The notes beneath the pieces were generated by a model. It searched no databases and was not told the origin of the DNA. It worked only from the letters and a program-made list of their open reading frames with translations. Positions 41,961 to 50,831 of a stretch of DNA of 51,632 nt are shown here, one piece after another. Made by a program: the position numbers and the translations under genes. Where the stretch lies: contig JAFQKF010000017.1 in the NCBI GenBank assembly GCA_017397105.1, positions 1-51,632 on the forward strand, in the 5' to 3' direction. Source of the DNA: Clostridia bacterium (GTDB taxonomy: Bacteria; Bacillota; Clostridia; Oscillospirales; Acutalibacteraceae). Numbering within the stretch: the first letter of the stretch is position 1; each line of letters begins with the position of its first letter.

Positions 41961-42010
41961 AAGTTTACATTTTAGTTTTTAAAATTTAACAACTACATCA
42001 GCGCTTAATC

Positions 42011-42039
42011 TTGCAATATTCACTAATATGGTTTATAAT
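42011..42039 (+). promoter_or_regulatory. promoter of the DUF3798 lipoprotein gene
   Basis: TTGCAA (42011-42016), a 17-nt spacer and perfect TATAAT (42034-42039), 32 nt before the ATG. Confidence 0.72.
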
Positions 42040-42071
42040 TGGCATTAACGTATCACAAAGGAGATATTTTT

Positions 42072-43235
42072 ATGTTTAAGAAAATTCTGGCCCTCGTTCT
42101 CGCTTTCACTCTTGTTTTTTCACTGGCTGCCTGCACCGGCAACAAAGAAACGGGTAAGCCCAGCGAAAAAATCGTTCCCTCGGATAAAAAGGTTGCAATC
42201 CTCGTTGCTCCCGAAGCTCAGTACCCTGAGGACTATGCAGCTGCAATGTCCATTCAGGCTCAGTATCCCGACAACGTAATCGTAAAGGAATACTCTGACA
42301 GCCGCATCCTTCAGGCAGGCGACGGCCCCATCATCACTCTTTCCGAAGAGCTTGCAAAAGACGAAACCGTTGGCGCTATCGTTTACGCAAGAGCAACCGA
42401 GTTTACAAACTATGCAATCAGCAAGGCAAAAGCCGCTAACCCCGATATTGTCACTATTGCAATCGAGCCCGAAGATAAGCTCAGCGCAGTAGCTCATGCA
42501 GCAAACCTTGTTCTCACCTGCGACTGGGAAGCAGCTGCAAACGATGCAGTTAAGACCGCAGCTTCCATGGGCGCAAAATACTTTGTATTCTTCTCCTTCG
42601 AGCGTCACACACGCAACGAGCTTGTTGACTCACAGAGAAGCGCTTTCAAGGCTGCTTGCGAAGGAGCGGGAATTGAGTTTGTTTACACAAACTGTGTTGA
42701 TCCCACTAACGCTGAAGGCATTTCAAAGGCTCAGCTTGTTATCAGAGAGCAGGTAGCTCAGCTTGAACTCAACAAAAAGATTATGGGCTCCGACGTTGTT
42801 CTTTTCTCAACCGACAGTGCTGTTCAGTCCACTCTTGTTGAGCTTGCAAAGGCAAAAGGTATGATTTATCTTTCAGGCAACTTCCCCAGCGTATACAGCG
42901 GTATTTCCGAAGTTTTCGACGTTGCTGCAGTTGAGAATTACTACGACACCGAAGCTTACATCAAGAATATCGGCACAGCTGTAAAGGCTGACGCAGAAAA
43001 CAAAGCAAGATTCGCTTCCTACAATTTCAACCTTATGGCAACACTTGTTTTCGGCGCCGTTTATTCCGCATTTGATATCCTCAACGCAACAACCACTGCT
43101 GACAACCTTGCAGAAAAGGTTATTCTCAGACTCACCGATGCTGCTGACAGCAAATCATTCACCGCAAAGGCTTACAGCGATACTTTGACGAACGTTTTCT
43201 GCGCATACAACGCAGATGCTTTCACAGTAATCTGA
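42072..43235 (+). CDS. DUF3798 lipoprotein, substrate-binding-protein-like
   Basis: The 387-residue protein has a lipoprotein signal (lipobox SLAAC, Cys about residue 20) and a DUF3798 domain. The two-lobed pattern recalls sugar- or nucleoside-binding proteins: KKVAILVAPEAQYPEDYAAA, a GAIVYARATEFTNYAI strand-helix unit, and KGMIYLSGNFPSVYSGISE. It presumably binds a ligand at the cell surface. No permease or ATPase gene is near, so the transporter partner is elsewhere or absent. AAAGGAG precedes the ATG; the gene is monocistronic. Confidence 0.9.
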   Translation: MFKKILALVLAFTLVFSLAACTGNKETGKPSEKIVPSDKKVAILVAPEAQYPEDYAAAMSIQAQYPDNVIVKEYSDSRILQAGDGPIITLSEELAKDETVGAIVYARATEFTNYAISKAKAANPDIVTIAIEPEDKLSAVAHAANLVLTCDWEAAANDAVKTAASMGAKYFVFFSFERHTRNELVDSQRSAFKAACEGAGIEFVYTNCVDPTNAEGISKAQLVIREQVAQLELNKKIMGSDVVLFSTDSAVQSTLVELAKAKGMIYLSGNFPSVYSGISEVFDVAAVENYYDTEAYIKNIGTAVKADAENKARFASYNFNLMATLVFGAVYSAFDILNATTTADNLAEKVILRLTDAADSKSFTAKAYSDTLTNVFCAYNADAFTVI

Positions 43236-43249
43236 TTAACAAAAATATA

Positions 43250-43279
43250 AGAGAGGCTTTTTCAAGCCTCTCTTTTTTA
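43250..43279. terminator. terminator of the DUF3798 gene
   Basis: AGAGAGGCTT (43250-43259) pairs exactly with AAGCCTCTCT (43264-43273) and is followed by TTTTTT. It may also serve the convergent beta-propeller gene ending at 43291. Confidence 0.92.
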
Positions 43280-43290
43280 TTACCTATTCT

Positions 43291-44808
43291 TTACTTCAAT
43301 TCATATTTTGCCGCAAATGCGGTGTAGGAATATTCAACGGGAGGCTCGGTACTGTCAGCAAAAAATTCATCCGTTGAACAGGTGGTACCGCTGAGAATAA
43401 CACCGAGCTGATCGCTTACACACACTGAATACGCACAATCCTGACCGCTTCCCGATGCGCTTTGCAGATTAAGAACGGAGCCGTCATTTTTCACCTGCAA
43501 GAGGAAAGCATCCCGGTCGCCGAGATTGCCTATGGGTAAAAACGTTCTGTTGCCTGACTCGGTATATCCGCTGAGCACAAGTCCGCCGTCTACAGGCACT
43601 ATATCCGTTATATAATCGTCATAAAATCCGCTGTATGAATAGATATCGTCAGGATTTCCGTTTGAATCGATTTCGATTACAGCCGCATCTACGCCGCCAT
43701 GGTTGGTGCATTCAGAAAGCGTGCCGTCCGTAACACCCGAATCGTTCTTTGTTTTGTAATATCCTGCAACGTAGCATCCGCCCGTTCCGTTCGGTGCAAC
43801 GTTTTCAAACCGATCATCACCGCTGCTTGATACCGGGCAGCCCCAAACAAACTCACCGTCGGTTGAATACTTACATACAAGAACGTCGTTACTGCCGCGG
43901 CCCAGCTGAGGATAATCCGCAAAGCTCAAATCCGAGCTGTTGGTAAGACACACCGCAAACAGATTTCCGCTTGAATCAATACACAAATCGGTAAATCTTG
44001 CGCCGGTTGTGCCGGTCATATAATCATTCCACAAAGCCCTGAAATCAGATGCATAAGCCATGAGCGTTGCACTCGGAGTCTGCGGCAGGAAACTGTAATT
44101 ACCGTCATATGACGTTGAGTTTCCGCCCGTAACAAATCCGCCGTCAGGCAAGGCTACTATGCAGTCAAAGTAATCGTACCCCTTACCCTGAAGCACAAGC
44201 GTCCTTGCAACAGAGCCGCTTGAGGTGAATTTAAAGGCAATCGCATCAATTACGGAAACCTCGCCAAGCTCTGCCGAAGAATCAATCAGATTTGTTGCCT
44301 GCGTATAGCCGACCGCAACTATACAGCCGTCGCTGAGCTGAGCTACGTCCTCAAACGAAGTCATACCGTTGCCGCCTATACCTTTTGCCCATTGTACACT
44401 GCCGGAAGAATCAAACTTTACCACAAAAGCAAACGGATAAGTCCAGCCCGAGGCAGGAGTAATTTTAAGAGAGTTGACCGGCGAACTCATATTGCCGCAT
44501 ATAACAAAGCCGCCGTCCGCCGTGGCACAGGATGCCTTTATCACGTCGTTGCCCGCTCCGCCAAAGGAAATTGCCGTTGCTCCGTCAGAAAAAGCGATAT
44601 CTCCGTCAAAAACAGTTGTGGGCACCGTGGTGGTATACTTGGTTAAATATTCAATATCATAGGTTCTGTTCTCAGTTTTCTTTTGAGTGGTGAGCTCAGG
44701 GAAGGTTACGTCAATTTCATCCTTAAGCCCGAGTTCAACAAAAATTGCCTGAAAGAAAAACACAATGCAAAAAGTAATAATCGCAGCAAAACGCCCTGAA
44801 CCTCCCAT
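43291..44808 (-). CDS. membrane-anchored beta-propeller-like surface protein
   Basis: The 505-residue protein has an N-terminal membrane anchor (about 6-26, FAAIITFCIVFFFQAIFVEL). A short Thr-rich linker follows (TTQKKT, TTTVPTTV). Then about seven copies of a loose repeat are seen, in which D-G-G-x-x-x-x-G-Y/N-T is followed by a D-A-x-x-x-K-x-x-S-x-G strand. This is typical of SBBP/WD-like propellers. It probably acts outside as a binding or scaffolding protein; the partner is unknown. The chosen ATG at 44808 follows AAGG/GGGGG; an open frame further upstream covers the promoter. It is monocistronic. Confidence 0.82.
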   Translation of the reverse strand: MGGSGRFAAIITFCIVFFFQAIFVELGLKDEIDVTFPELTTQKKTENRTYDIEYLTKYTTTVPTTVFDGDIAFSDGATAISFGGAGNDVIKASCATADGGFVICGNMSSPVNSLKITPASGWTYPFAFVVKFDSSGSVQWAKGIGGNGMTSFEDVAQLSDGCIVAVGYTQATNLIDSSAELGEVSVIDAIAFKFTSSGSVARTLVLQGKGYDYFDCIVALPDGGFVTGGNSTSYDGNYSFLPQTPSATLMAYASDFRALWNDYMTGTTGARFTDLCIDSSGNLFAVCLTNSSDLSFADYPQLGRGSNDVLVCKYSTDGEFVWGCPVSSSGDDRFENVAPNGTGGCYVAGYYKTKNDSGVTDGTLSECTNHGGVDAAVIEIDSNGNPDDIYSYSGFYDDYITDIVPVDGGLVLSGYTESGNRTFLPIGNLGDRDAFLLQVKNDGSVLNLQSASGSGQDCAYSVCVSDQLGVILSGTTCSTDEFFADSTEPPVEYSYTAFAAKYELK

Positions 44809-44845
44809 AACCTTGCCCCCTTTCAATAAAACTTTTACCGATATA

Positions 44846-44873
44846 ATTATAACATAAACCGTGTCAATTTCAA
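44846..44873 (-). promoter_or_regulatory. promoter of the beta-propeller gene
   Basis: Minus-strand TTGAAA (44868-44873), a 16-nt spacer and perfect TATAAT (44846-44851). A TTGACA lies between them but only 10 nt from the -10. Confidence 0.6.
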
Positions 44874-44943
44874 TACGGCAAATGAAAAAAGCAAATTGCC
44901 GCATGTCGGCTGAGGAAAAAATTTACAAATCCACAACACATTC

Positions 44944-44994
44944 GCAAGAAAAAGCTCCGACAAACGGCAGATAATTTACCGTTTATCGGAGCTT
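44944..44994 (-). terminator. terminator of the sugar isomerase/dehydrogenase operon
   Basis: AAGCTCCGA-C-AAACGG (44952-44967) pairs with CCGTTT-A-TCGGAGCTT (44979-44994). On the minus strand it is followed by TTTTTCTTGCG. It lies 44 nt after the dehydrogenase stop. Confidence 0.85.
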
Positions 44995-45038
44995 ATGTAA
45001 TTACCAGTATGCTTTTACATCAACATTTTACTCAGGCG

Positions 45039-46175
45039 TTAAATTTCGGGAATTTCAATTTCGATTTCGCGGCCGAGCTTTGCAGAACGGGCAATACCGT
45101 CGATAATAGCCTGATTGTAAAGGATTTCGCTGCAGGGAACGGGAGCCTCGCCGCCGTCCTTGACTGCATCGATGAAGGAGCGGATCTTGATATCGAAGCA
45201 ATCAGCGTGATTCTTCTTTTCTTCAATGATGGTTTCAACCTGATTGCCTGCAATCTCATGATAGATAACAAGAGGACCGCCGATACTGCCGTTCCAGCAT
45301 TCGGTTGAAGGAACTCTTACAGAGCCCTTTGTGCCCATGATGATAGTATCACCGGGAGTGTCAAGATTCATGGCCCATGCAATTCTGAAGTCAAGAATAA
45401 TATCACCCTCAAGGCGGATGAAGCCTGCCGCAAAGTCATCAACGCCGAAAACGTCATGATGCTCGTATGAAGGGTCCTTGCCGAAGAAATCGGACTTGTA
45501 GCCCGTTACGGTAAGGGGCTTGGGATAGCCGATTGAATTAAGAACCATATCAAGTGAGTAGCAGCCGATATCGCCGAGAGCGCCGATGCCTGCGGTATCC
45601 TCCTGAATGAAGGAAGTGCCGTAAGGAGTGGGAATTCCCCTGCGGCGGCCGCCGCCGGTCTGAATATAATAAATCTTACCAAGCTCGCCTGACTGGCAGA
45701 TTTTCTTAAGCATCTTCATGTTTTCATCAAAGCGGGGCTGGAAGCCGATTGAAAGAACAGCGTTGTTTCTCTTCTCAGCTCTGCAAATTTCCACAGCTTC
45801 TTCAAGAGTGACGCACATAGGCTTCTCAAGAAGAACGCTTACACCGTGGTCAAGAGCATAAATAGTACATTCCGCATGAGTTGCGTTATAGGTGCAAACG
45901 CTTACCGCGTCAACGTCTGCGCAGTCAATAAGTTCCTTGTGGCTGGGGTATAATTCAACGTTTTCCAGTCCGTTAGCTGCACAAAAAGCTTCTGCTTTGC
46001 CGGGAACAAGGTCAGCCGCAGCAACGATTTCAACATCGGGGCACTTTTTATAAGCATTAACATGAGCCTCAGCAATCCAGCCTGTGCCTATAATGCCTAC
46101 TCTTACCTTTTTACCGGTATCAATAACTTTTTCTTCTGCTATTTCTTCCTTGAATCTGTCAAGTATGTTTGCCAT
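45039..46175 (-). CDS. Gfo/Idh/MocA family oxidoreductase
   Basis: The 378-residue NAD(P)-dependent sugar or inositol dehydrogenase has the Rossmann start VRVGIIGTGWIAEAHVNAYK, the cofactor motif LLEKPMCVTLEEA, and GALGDIGCYSLDMVLN with the catalytic residues of the C-terminal sandwich. The first 24 residues form an extra charged helix. The substrate is unknown. It lies 37 nt after a sugar isomerase/epimerase gene, a common pair for oxidation and isomerisation of inositols or unusual sugars. Confidence 0.92.
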   Translation of the reverse strand: MANILDRFKEEIAEEKVIDTGKKVRVGIIGTGWIAEAHVNAYKKCPDVEIVAAADLVPGKAEAFCAANGLENVELYPSHKELIDCADVDAVSVCTYNATHAECTIYALDHGVSVLLEKPMCVTLEEAVEICRAEKRNNAVLSIGFQPRFDENMKMLKKICQSGELGKIYYIQTGGGRRRGIPTPYGTSFIQEDTAGIGALGDIGCYSLDMVLNSIGYPKPLTVTGYKSDFFGKDPSYEHHDVFGVDDFAAGFIRLEGDIILDFRIAWAMNLDTPGDTIIMGTKGSVRVPSTECWNGSIGGPLVIYHEIAGNQVETIIEEKKNHADCFDIKIRSFIDAVKDGGEAPVPCSEILYNQAIIDGIARSAKLGREIEIEIPEI

Positions 46176-46212
46176 GGCAATTACCTCACTATCTTTAATT
46201 TTAATAATGCTT

Positions 46213-47037
46213 TTACCAACCGAGAGTTTTAAGATATTCGCGGCTCATTTCAACGGACTGCAAACGGGTTTCGCCCTCTGAAGGCTCATCCTGCTCAACT
46301 ACAACCCACTTTGAACCTGCTTCCTCACAAGCGGCAAGAATCTCTGCAAAATCCTGCATACCGTATCCTACGGGGCGGAATCTGAATGCATTGTTTTCCT
46401 CTTCAGCTTCTTCTTCCTCAATGCCGATAAGCTTGTAAAGGTTGCCGCCTTTACCCTCTTCCTTGATGAAATCCTTAAGATGAACAACAGGCGAACGGCC
46501 GGTGTACTTTCTTATGTAATCAGCGGGATTTTCGCCTGCAACGTTTACCCAGCAGGTGTCAATCTCAGTCTGAAGAAGGTCAGCAGAAACGGTATCGTAA
46601 AGAACGTCAAGCGCATACTTACTGTCAAGCTTAACAAACTCAAAATCGTGGTTATGGTAAAGAAGCTGAACTCCGAGCTCCTTTGCTGCCTTTGCAATTC
46701 TGGTGATACCCTCAACCGTTGCGGCAAAGCCGTCGGTGCCGGGACGGCACTCCTCGGTAAGATAGGGAACAACAACATATTTGCATCCGATTGTAACGTA
46801 ATCGGCAATGACTTTTTCGGGATTCTCAAGCATATCGTAATAAGGAACGTGAGCGGAAATGGGAATAATTCCAATCTCCTCGCACAAAGCCTTTACGCTC
46901 TCAGGCTCTCTTCCGAAAAGGCCGGCGAATTCAACACCGTCGTAACCCAGTTCTTTCATTTTTCTTACGGTACCTTCAAAATCGGTCTCCATTTCATCCC
47001 TTACGGAATAAAGCTGCACCGCAACAGGTAATTTCAT
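46213..47037 (-). CDS. sugar phosphate isomerase/epimerase (TIM barrel)
   Basis: The 274-residue AP_endonuc_2-type TIM barrel begins VAVQLYSVRDEM. It has GYDGVEFAGLFG, VQLLYHNHDFEF (metal His), LLQTEIDTCWVN (Glu and Asp), VVHLKDFI and the final WVVVEQDEPS. Such enzymes isomerise or epimerise keto-sugars or inosose with a divalent metal. It is the first gene of a two-gene operon with a Gfo/Idh/MocA dehydrogenase. Confidence 0.92.
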   Translation of the reverse strand: MKLPVAVQLYSVRDEMETDFEGTVRKMKELGYDGVEFAGLFGREPESVKALCEEIGIIPISAHVPYYDMLENPEKVIADYVTIGCKYVVVPYLTEECRPGTDGFAATVEGITRIAKAAKELGVQLLYHNHDFEFVKLDSKYALDVLYDTVSADLLQTEIDTCWVNVAGENPADYIRKYTGRSPVVHLKDFIKEEGKGGNLYKLIGIEEEEAEEENNAFRFRPVGYGMQDFAEILAACEEAGSKWVVVEQDEPSEGETRLQSVEMSREYLKTLGW

Positions 47038-47091
47038 GAGTATTCACTCCTTGATTTGTGTTAAAATTTTCGGCTTTCGCCTATCAAAGAT

Positions 47092-47120
47092 ATAGTATCA
47101 CAAGCAGGCAAGATATACAA
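47092..47120 (-). promoter_or_regulatory. promoter of the sugar isomerase/dehydrogenase operon
   Basis: Minus-strand TTGTAT (47115-47120), a 17-nt spacer and TACTAT (47092-47097) with TG one base upstream (extended -10). A short GGCGAAAGCC hairpin lies in the leader. Confidence 0.6.
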
Positions 47121-47148
47121 GATATATTTTCAGATAAATTTAAAAACT

Positions 47149-47589
47149 TTAGTGAGAAGCAAGATATTCCTCGAGCAATCTTGCCGCACTCTCCACAAGC
47201 TCTGCGCACGGGCGCTTTTTATAATACTGCTGTGTCCGTGCCTCGGGAACACTTCCGTTTTTCCCCTGACCAAGCAATTCCTTGCAGATTACAGAGCCGT
47301 TTTCTCTTTCATAAGCAGCGGCAAGCTCCTGAATGCGGGCATAAAGCTCAGCTTTTTTTGCGTGGTCGCTCACTTCGTAATCACCGTACTTAAGCGATAA
47401 AACCATAACTATTCCGCTGAATGCACCGCAGACCTCCCTGAGTCTGCCCATGCCGCCGCCAAAGCCCGACGCCATTATAAACGCCTGCTTTTCGTCAATT
47501 GAAAATTCATCGCTGAAAGCGGCAAACACCGCCTGAGAGCAATTATATCCGCTCAAAAACAACTCTTTTGCTCTTTCACTTTTTCTCAT
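47149..47589 (-). CDS. C_GCAxxG_C_C family protein
   Basis: The 146-residue protein belongs to the C_GCAxxG_C_C family, small cysteine-rich putative redox proteins of anaerobes. Visible are GYNCSQAVFAAF with the first Cys, the SGFGGGMGRLREVCGAFSG block with the GCA-like centre, ICKELL and RPCAELVESAARLLEEYL with the last Cys. Function is unknown. The true start is the ATG at 47589, 11 nt after AGGAGG; a longer open frame upstream is antisense to the next gene. Confidence 0.88.
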   Translation of the reverse strand: MRKSERAKELFLSGYNCSQAVFAAFSDEFSIDEKQAFIMASGFGGGMGRLREVCGAFSGIVMVLSLKYGDYEVSDHAKKAELYARIQELAAAYERENGSVICKELLGQGKNGSVPEARTQQYYKKRPCAELVESAARLLEEYLASH

Positions 47590-47645
47590 AATGTTTAAAA
47601 CCTCCTGAAATATAATTAAAAATGTATAAAATTTTAAATAAAGTA

Positions 47646-47674
47646 TTCCATTATTCTCCGAGGTGTGATATAAT
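47646..47674 (+). promoter_or_regulatory. extended -10 promoter of the secreted FN3-like gene
   Basis: Perfect TATAAT (47669-47674) with TG one base upstream, and a weak TTCCAT (47646-47651) 17 nt away; 53 nt before the ATG. Confidence 0.65.
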
Positions 47675-47727
47675 CCGATATTGTAAACGGAATTAATTTT
47701 CCAAAAATTATAACGGAGGACATTGAA

Positions 47728-49065
47728 ATGACTGTTATGAAAAAATCCCTCGCTGCTTTTATGGCTTTTCTTTTCGTGCTTTCCTGCATGAGCGTTTGCG
47801 CTTTTGCTGATGACACAACCGCCCTTAAAAGCATCACCATGGTAAGCAGAAGTGATTCTGCAATCGCTTTTGCAATTGACGGATTTGACACTGCAGCTGA
47901 CACCGTCAAGGTAGTTTGCATCAAAGAAAGTGAAAAAGGCGCTGTTAACTGGGCTAACCAAGAAGCCGCCACAACAAATCCCGTTGTTTTCACCACTTCT
48001 TCTGTAAGCACTTCTTCGGAGTACATCATCTATGCCCGTAAGACCATGAGCGGTGACCCCACCAAATATTCTTACGCATCAAGCGCTGCTTTCAAGTTCT
48101 ATCCCGATGCACCCGTAATCCTTGAGGCTACTGACAGCCAGATTAAGGTAAAGGCTGTTGACGGTTGCGAATACGCAATCAAGGATATGAACACCAACAC
48201 TCTTTCCGCTTATCAGAATTCCCCCACATTCACAGCTCTTACTCCCGGCGGTAAATATCAGGTTTACGTCAGATTTGCTGCCAGCGCAACAAACACCAAC
48301 ATCGGCGCAAGCGCTGCCGTTGCAAGCGAAATAATTACCACCCGCCTTGCTTCCCCCGATAAGCCTGCAAAGCCCGTGCTTGTATCCTACACCATGGATA
48401 CAATCGTTGTAAAAGAGGTTGAAGGCGTTGAATTCACAATCGACGGCAAAAACTGGCAGACCGACGGCACTTTTGAAGACCTCAAGAAGAACACTGCCTA
48501 CACAATTATTGCAAGAGGCGTTTTCAATCCTGAAACTCAGCTTGAAGGTGAGCACAGCGCATCTCTTATCGTAAAGACCGCTTCCAGAAACGTTTACGAG
48601 GCAGAAATCGACGATTGCGAAATCGCTCTTTCCTCTTCCGAAATCAAGTTTGAAGATACATTCACAATCACCGCAACAGGCGATGCAAGCACCAGCACTG
48701 AAATCCTCAACGGTGACACACGTTACATCCCCGTAAGCTATGAAATTTTCTCTGCAAACGGCACTTCAGTTTACGAAGATGACTTCTATGTAAACAACAA
48801 GAAGAACACATCTCACACTCACGTTACCGAAACACTTGATGCAAGACTCAGCGTCGGTGAATATGAGCTTAAGGTTTACTTCTCAGTTGAGCAGTATTAT
48901 GACGGTGAATGGCAGGAAATCAACACCGACGAAGCCGAGGTTGATTTTGAAATCTACAAGCCCTCAACCACCGACCAAATCCTCACTTATCTCAACGTTA
49001 TCCTTAAGCTTATCATCAAAGGTTTCTCAACAATCTTCAACCTTGTTATGGGCTTCTTCTCATAA
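47728..49065 (+). CDS. secreted protein with FN3-like repeats and C-terminal anchor
   Basis: The 445-residue protein has a signal peptide (MKKSLAAFMAFLFVLSCMSVCAFA, written in part). Three or four beta-rich segments resemble fibronectin type III units, each ending in a pattern such as LTPGGKYQVYVRFA or LKKNTAYTIIARG. A C-terminal hydrophobic helix follows (about 415-445, LIIKGFSTIFNLVMGFF), perhaps a membrane anchor. No enzyme motif is seen. It may be a surface-adhesion or wall protein. GGAGG precedes the ATG at 47728; an ATG at 47737 is also possible. Confidence 0.82.
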   Translation: MTVMKKSLAAFMAFLFVLSCMSVCAFADDTTALKSITMVSRSDSAIAFAIDGFDTAADTVKVVCIKESEKGAVNWANQEAATTNPVVFTTSSVSTSSEYIIYARKTMSGDPTKYSYASSAAFKFYPDAPVILEATDSQIKVKAVDGCEYAIKDMNTNTLSAYQNSPTFTALTPGGKYQVYVRFAASATNTNIGASAAVASEIITTRLASPDKPAKPVLVSYTMDTIVVKEVEGVEFTIDGKNWQTDGTFEDLKKNTAYTIIARGVFNPETQLEGEHSASLIVKTASRNVYEAEIDDCEIALSSSEIKFEDTFTITATGDASTSTEILNGDTRYIPVSYEIFSANGTSVYEDDFYVNNKKNTSHTHVTETLDARLSVGEYELKVYFSVEQYYDGEWQEINTDEAEVDFEIYKPSTTDQILTYLNVILKLIIKGFSTIFNLVMGFFS

Positions 49066-49076
49066 GAATTAATTTT

Positions 49077-49111
49077 ACGGCTGCCCCTTTTGGGGCGGCC
49101 GTTATTTTTTT
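49077..49111 (+). terminator. terminator of the FN3-like gene
   Basis: ACGGCTGCCCC (49077-49087) pairs with GGGGCGGCCGT (49092-49102, one G-T) over TTTT and is followed by TATTTTTTT. It also faces the convergent gene ending at 49110. Confidence 0.92.
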
Positions 49112-50168
49112 AAAATTCACAAATTCTGCTTACAATAAACTTTGAATCGCTGTACTTCTGAGCTCCGGATTCAAATATTCCCGTAACCTTTCCGCTACGC
49201 ATATCAATGCCTTCAATCATAGGCGGCAGAGTAGATTCGCTTTCGATGCAGCTGCGGTCGAGGATTATCAAATCAACTTTCTGTCCGTAAACTTCGGTTG
49301 TTTTAACCTGAGCTTTCTTCACGTTGTAGTATCTGAGGTATGAATCGTTATTCCTGCCGTATGAAATCGCCGTGGCAAGAGTTTCACCGTCAAAAGCAAT
49401 GCCCTGAACACTGTTCGGCATTGCAAACACAGCCTCAGCCTGAGGCTTCTCTGCCGAAAAAGCGGCATCAAGGTCGGACATATCAAACATCTCGCAGTAA
49501 GTATAGCTCCTCTCAAAAAGAGAAATGTAATTGAAATGCGCAGGGGCCGGCGTGTATGAAGCATCCGTTGTGTAGGTATAGAATTCACCTACAAGCAGTC
49601 TGTTGCCATAAGAGCAGGCATACGAGCAAGCGGTGAGATCAGTCCGGATTGAGCCGCTGAAAACAACCGTTGAATAATCGCCGCACTGAGCAATATCAGC
49701 AAGCTTTACCCTGTTGATGCAATCTCCTATTGTTACGACAAGCGAATCGCCGATATCGGCAATTCCTCCTGCGTGTGCCTTACTGTGCGTGCCGTCCTCA
49801 TAACCGAGATAAACGGTTTTTATGCGCTCACCGTTTGAAGCATTCACAAGTGAAATAATTGAGGGCTCACCTGATGCGTAGGCGGTAACGGCATAAGCAT
49901 CAAGGCTCTCTACGTAGCAGAAGCCCTGCGGCACGTAGCCCTTGTCAAGCTCAGGGATATCGGCAACACCGGTGAAATAACCGTAAACCGTTCTTCGGTC
50001 AAAGGATTTGAGAGTTCTTGTTACAAGTTCAATTATTCCGTCCGCAACAGTGAAAAAGCCGCTTAATCCTGCTGCATAATCACTCTGAGCCGCCATTGCG
50101 ATCGGTGACAATGCTGATGAAATCACAGCAAAACTGATAAGCAAACATAAAATCTTTTTAATACTCAT
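49110..50168 (-). CDS. secreted protein of unknown function
   Basis: I do not recognise a family for this 352-residue protein. It has a signal peptide ending near AMA-A (about residue 26). Beta-rich repeats follow (GYVPQGFCYVESLDAYAV, SIISLVNASNGERIKTVYLG, SVQGIAFDGETLATAIS), suggesting a beta-propeller like that of quinoprotein-type or WD-like folds. Several cysteines occur, but no fixed motif. GGAGG lies 9 nt before the ATG at 50168. It is monocistronic with a TTGACA promoter. Confidence 0.82.
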   Translation of the reverse strand: MSIKKILCLLISFAVISSALSPIAMAAQSDYAAGLSGFFTVADGIIELVTRTLKSFDRRTVYGYFTGVADIPELDKGYVPQGFCYVESLDAYAVTAYASGEPSIISLVNASNGERIKTVYLGYEDGTHSKAHAGGIADIGDSLVVTIGDCINRVKLADIAQCGDYSTVVFSGSIRTDLTACSYACSYGNRLLVGEFYTYTTDASYTPAPAHFNYISLFERSYTYCEMFDMSDLDAAFSAEKPQAEAVFAMPNSVQGIAFDGETLATAISYGRNNDSYLRYYNVKKAQVKTTEVYGQKVDLIILDRSCIESESTLPPMIEGIDMRSGKVTGIFESGAQKYSDSKFIVSRICEF

Positions 50169-50189
50169 GGTATCATTCCTCCTGTACAA

Positions 50190-50218
50190 ATTTTAATTTA
50201 AGTAATCCGCTTTGTCAA
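50190..50218 (-). promoter_or_regulatory. promoter of the secreted protein gene
   Basis: Minus-strand TTGACA (50213-50218), a 17-nt spacer and TAAAAT (50190-50195). Confidence 0.8.
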
Positions 50219-50219
50219 C

Positions 50220-50248
50220 TTGTATATTTGATTTGTTTATGTTATATT
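50220..50248 (+). promoter_or_regulatory. promoter of the chromate transporter pair
   Basis: TTGTAT (50220-50225), a 17-nt spacer and TATATT (50243-50248), directly back to back with the divergent promoter. Confidence 0.65.
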
Positions 50249-50282
50249 AAATAGAATTAATTTTTCTTACAGGAGGTTTGCT

Positions 50283-50831
50283 TTGAAAATTCTGCTTCAA
50301 CTTTTCATTACGTTTGCCAAAATCGGCGGACTCACCTTCGGCGGCGGACTTGCAATGCTCCCCATGCTCAAGCACGAGCTTGTAACGAAGCGTGACTGGG
50401 TAACAGAAGATGAGATTATGGACTACTACGCCATCGGTCAGTGCACTCCCGGCATAATCGCAGTAAACACCGCTACCTTTGTCGGCTACAAAAAGAAGGG
50501 CATAATCGGCGGAATCGTGGCTACTCTCGGTATGGTTACACCCTCAATAGTTATAATACTTGCCATCGCTTCCTTGCTGGAAGCGTTTATGGATAACGCC
50601 ATTTTACAGCACGCTCTTTCAGGAATCAGAGCTGCAGCGTGCGCTCTCATTGTAAATACGGTTATCACCCTTGCAAAGAAAAGCTTTGCGGATGTGCTTT
50701 GCATAATCATTTTCGTTGCAGTGCTTGCACTTTCACTGGCTTTCTCTCTCCCCTCGGTTGCCGTAATTGCCGTTGCAGGACTCATCGGCGTGGTTACGGG
50801 TATTATAAGAGCAAGGAGGGCTAAAGCATGA
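50283..50831 (+). CDS. chromate transporter family protein, half 1
   Basis: The 182-residue membrane protein is one CHR half-domain. FITFAKIGGLTFGGGLAMLPML and the YAIGQCTPGIIAVNTATFVGY signature are intact, followed by about five helices. Short ChrA proteins work as a pair of opposite topology; here the partner overlaps by 4 nt. Chromate export has been shown for some members, but natural anions of anaerobes are not known. The start is a TTG at 50283, 6 nt after AGGAGG. Confidence 0.9.
   Translation: MKILLQLFITFAKIGGLTFGGGLAMLPMLKHELVTKRDWVTEDEIMDYYAIGQCTPGIIAVNTATFVGYKKKGIIGGIVATLGMVTPSIVIILAIASLLEAFMDNAILQHALSGIRAAACALIVNTVITLAKKSFADVLCIIIFVAVLALSLAFSLPSVAVIAVAGLIGVVTGIIRARRAKA

Noticed and set aside
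47590-47961. N-terminal extension of the C_GCAxxG_C_C gene
   Set aside because: The extra 124 codons are antisense to the secreted FN3-like gene and its promoter, and the ATG at 47589 has AGGAGG before it.
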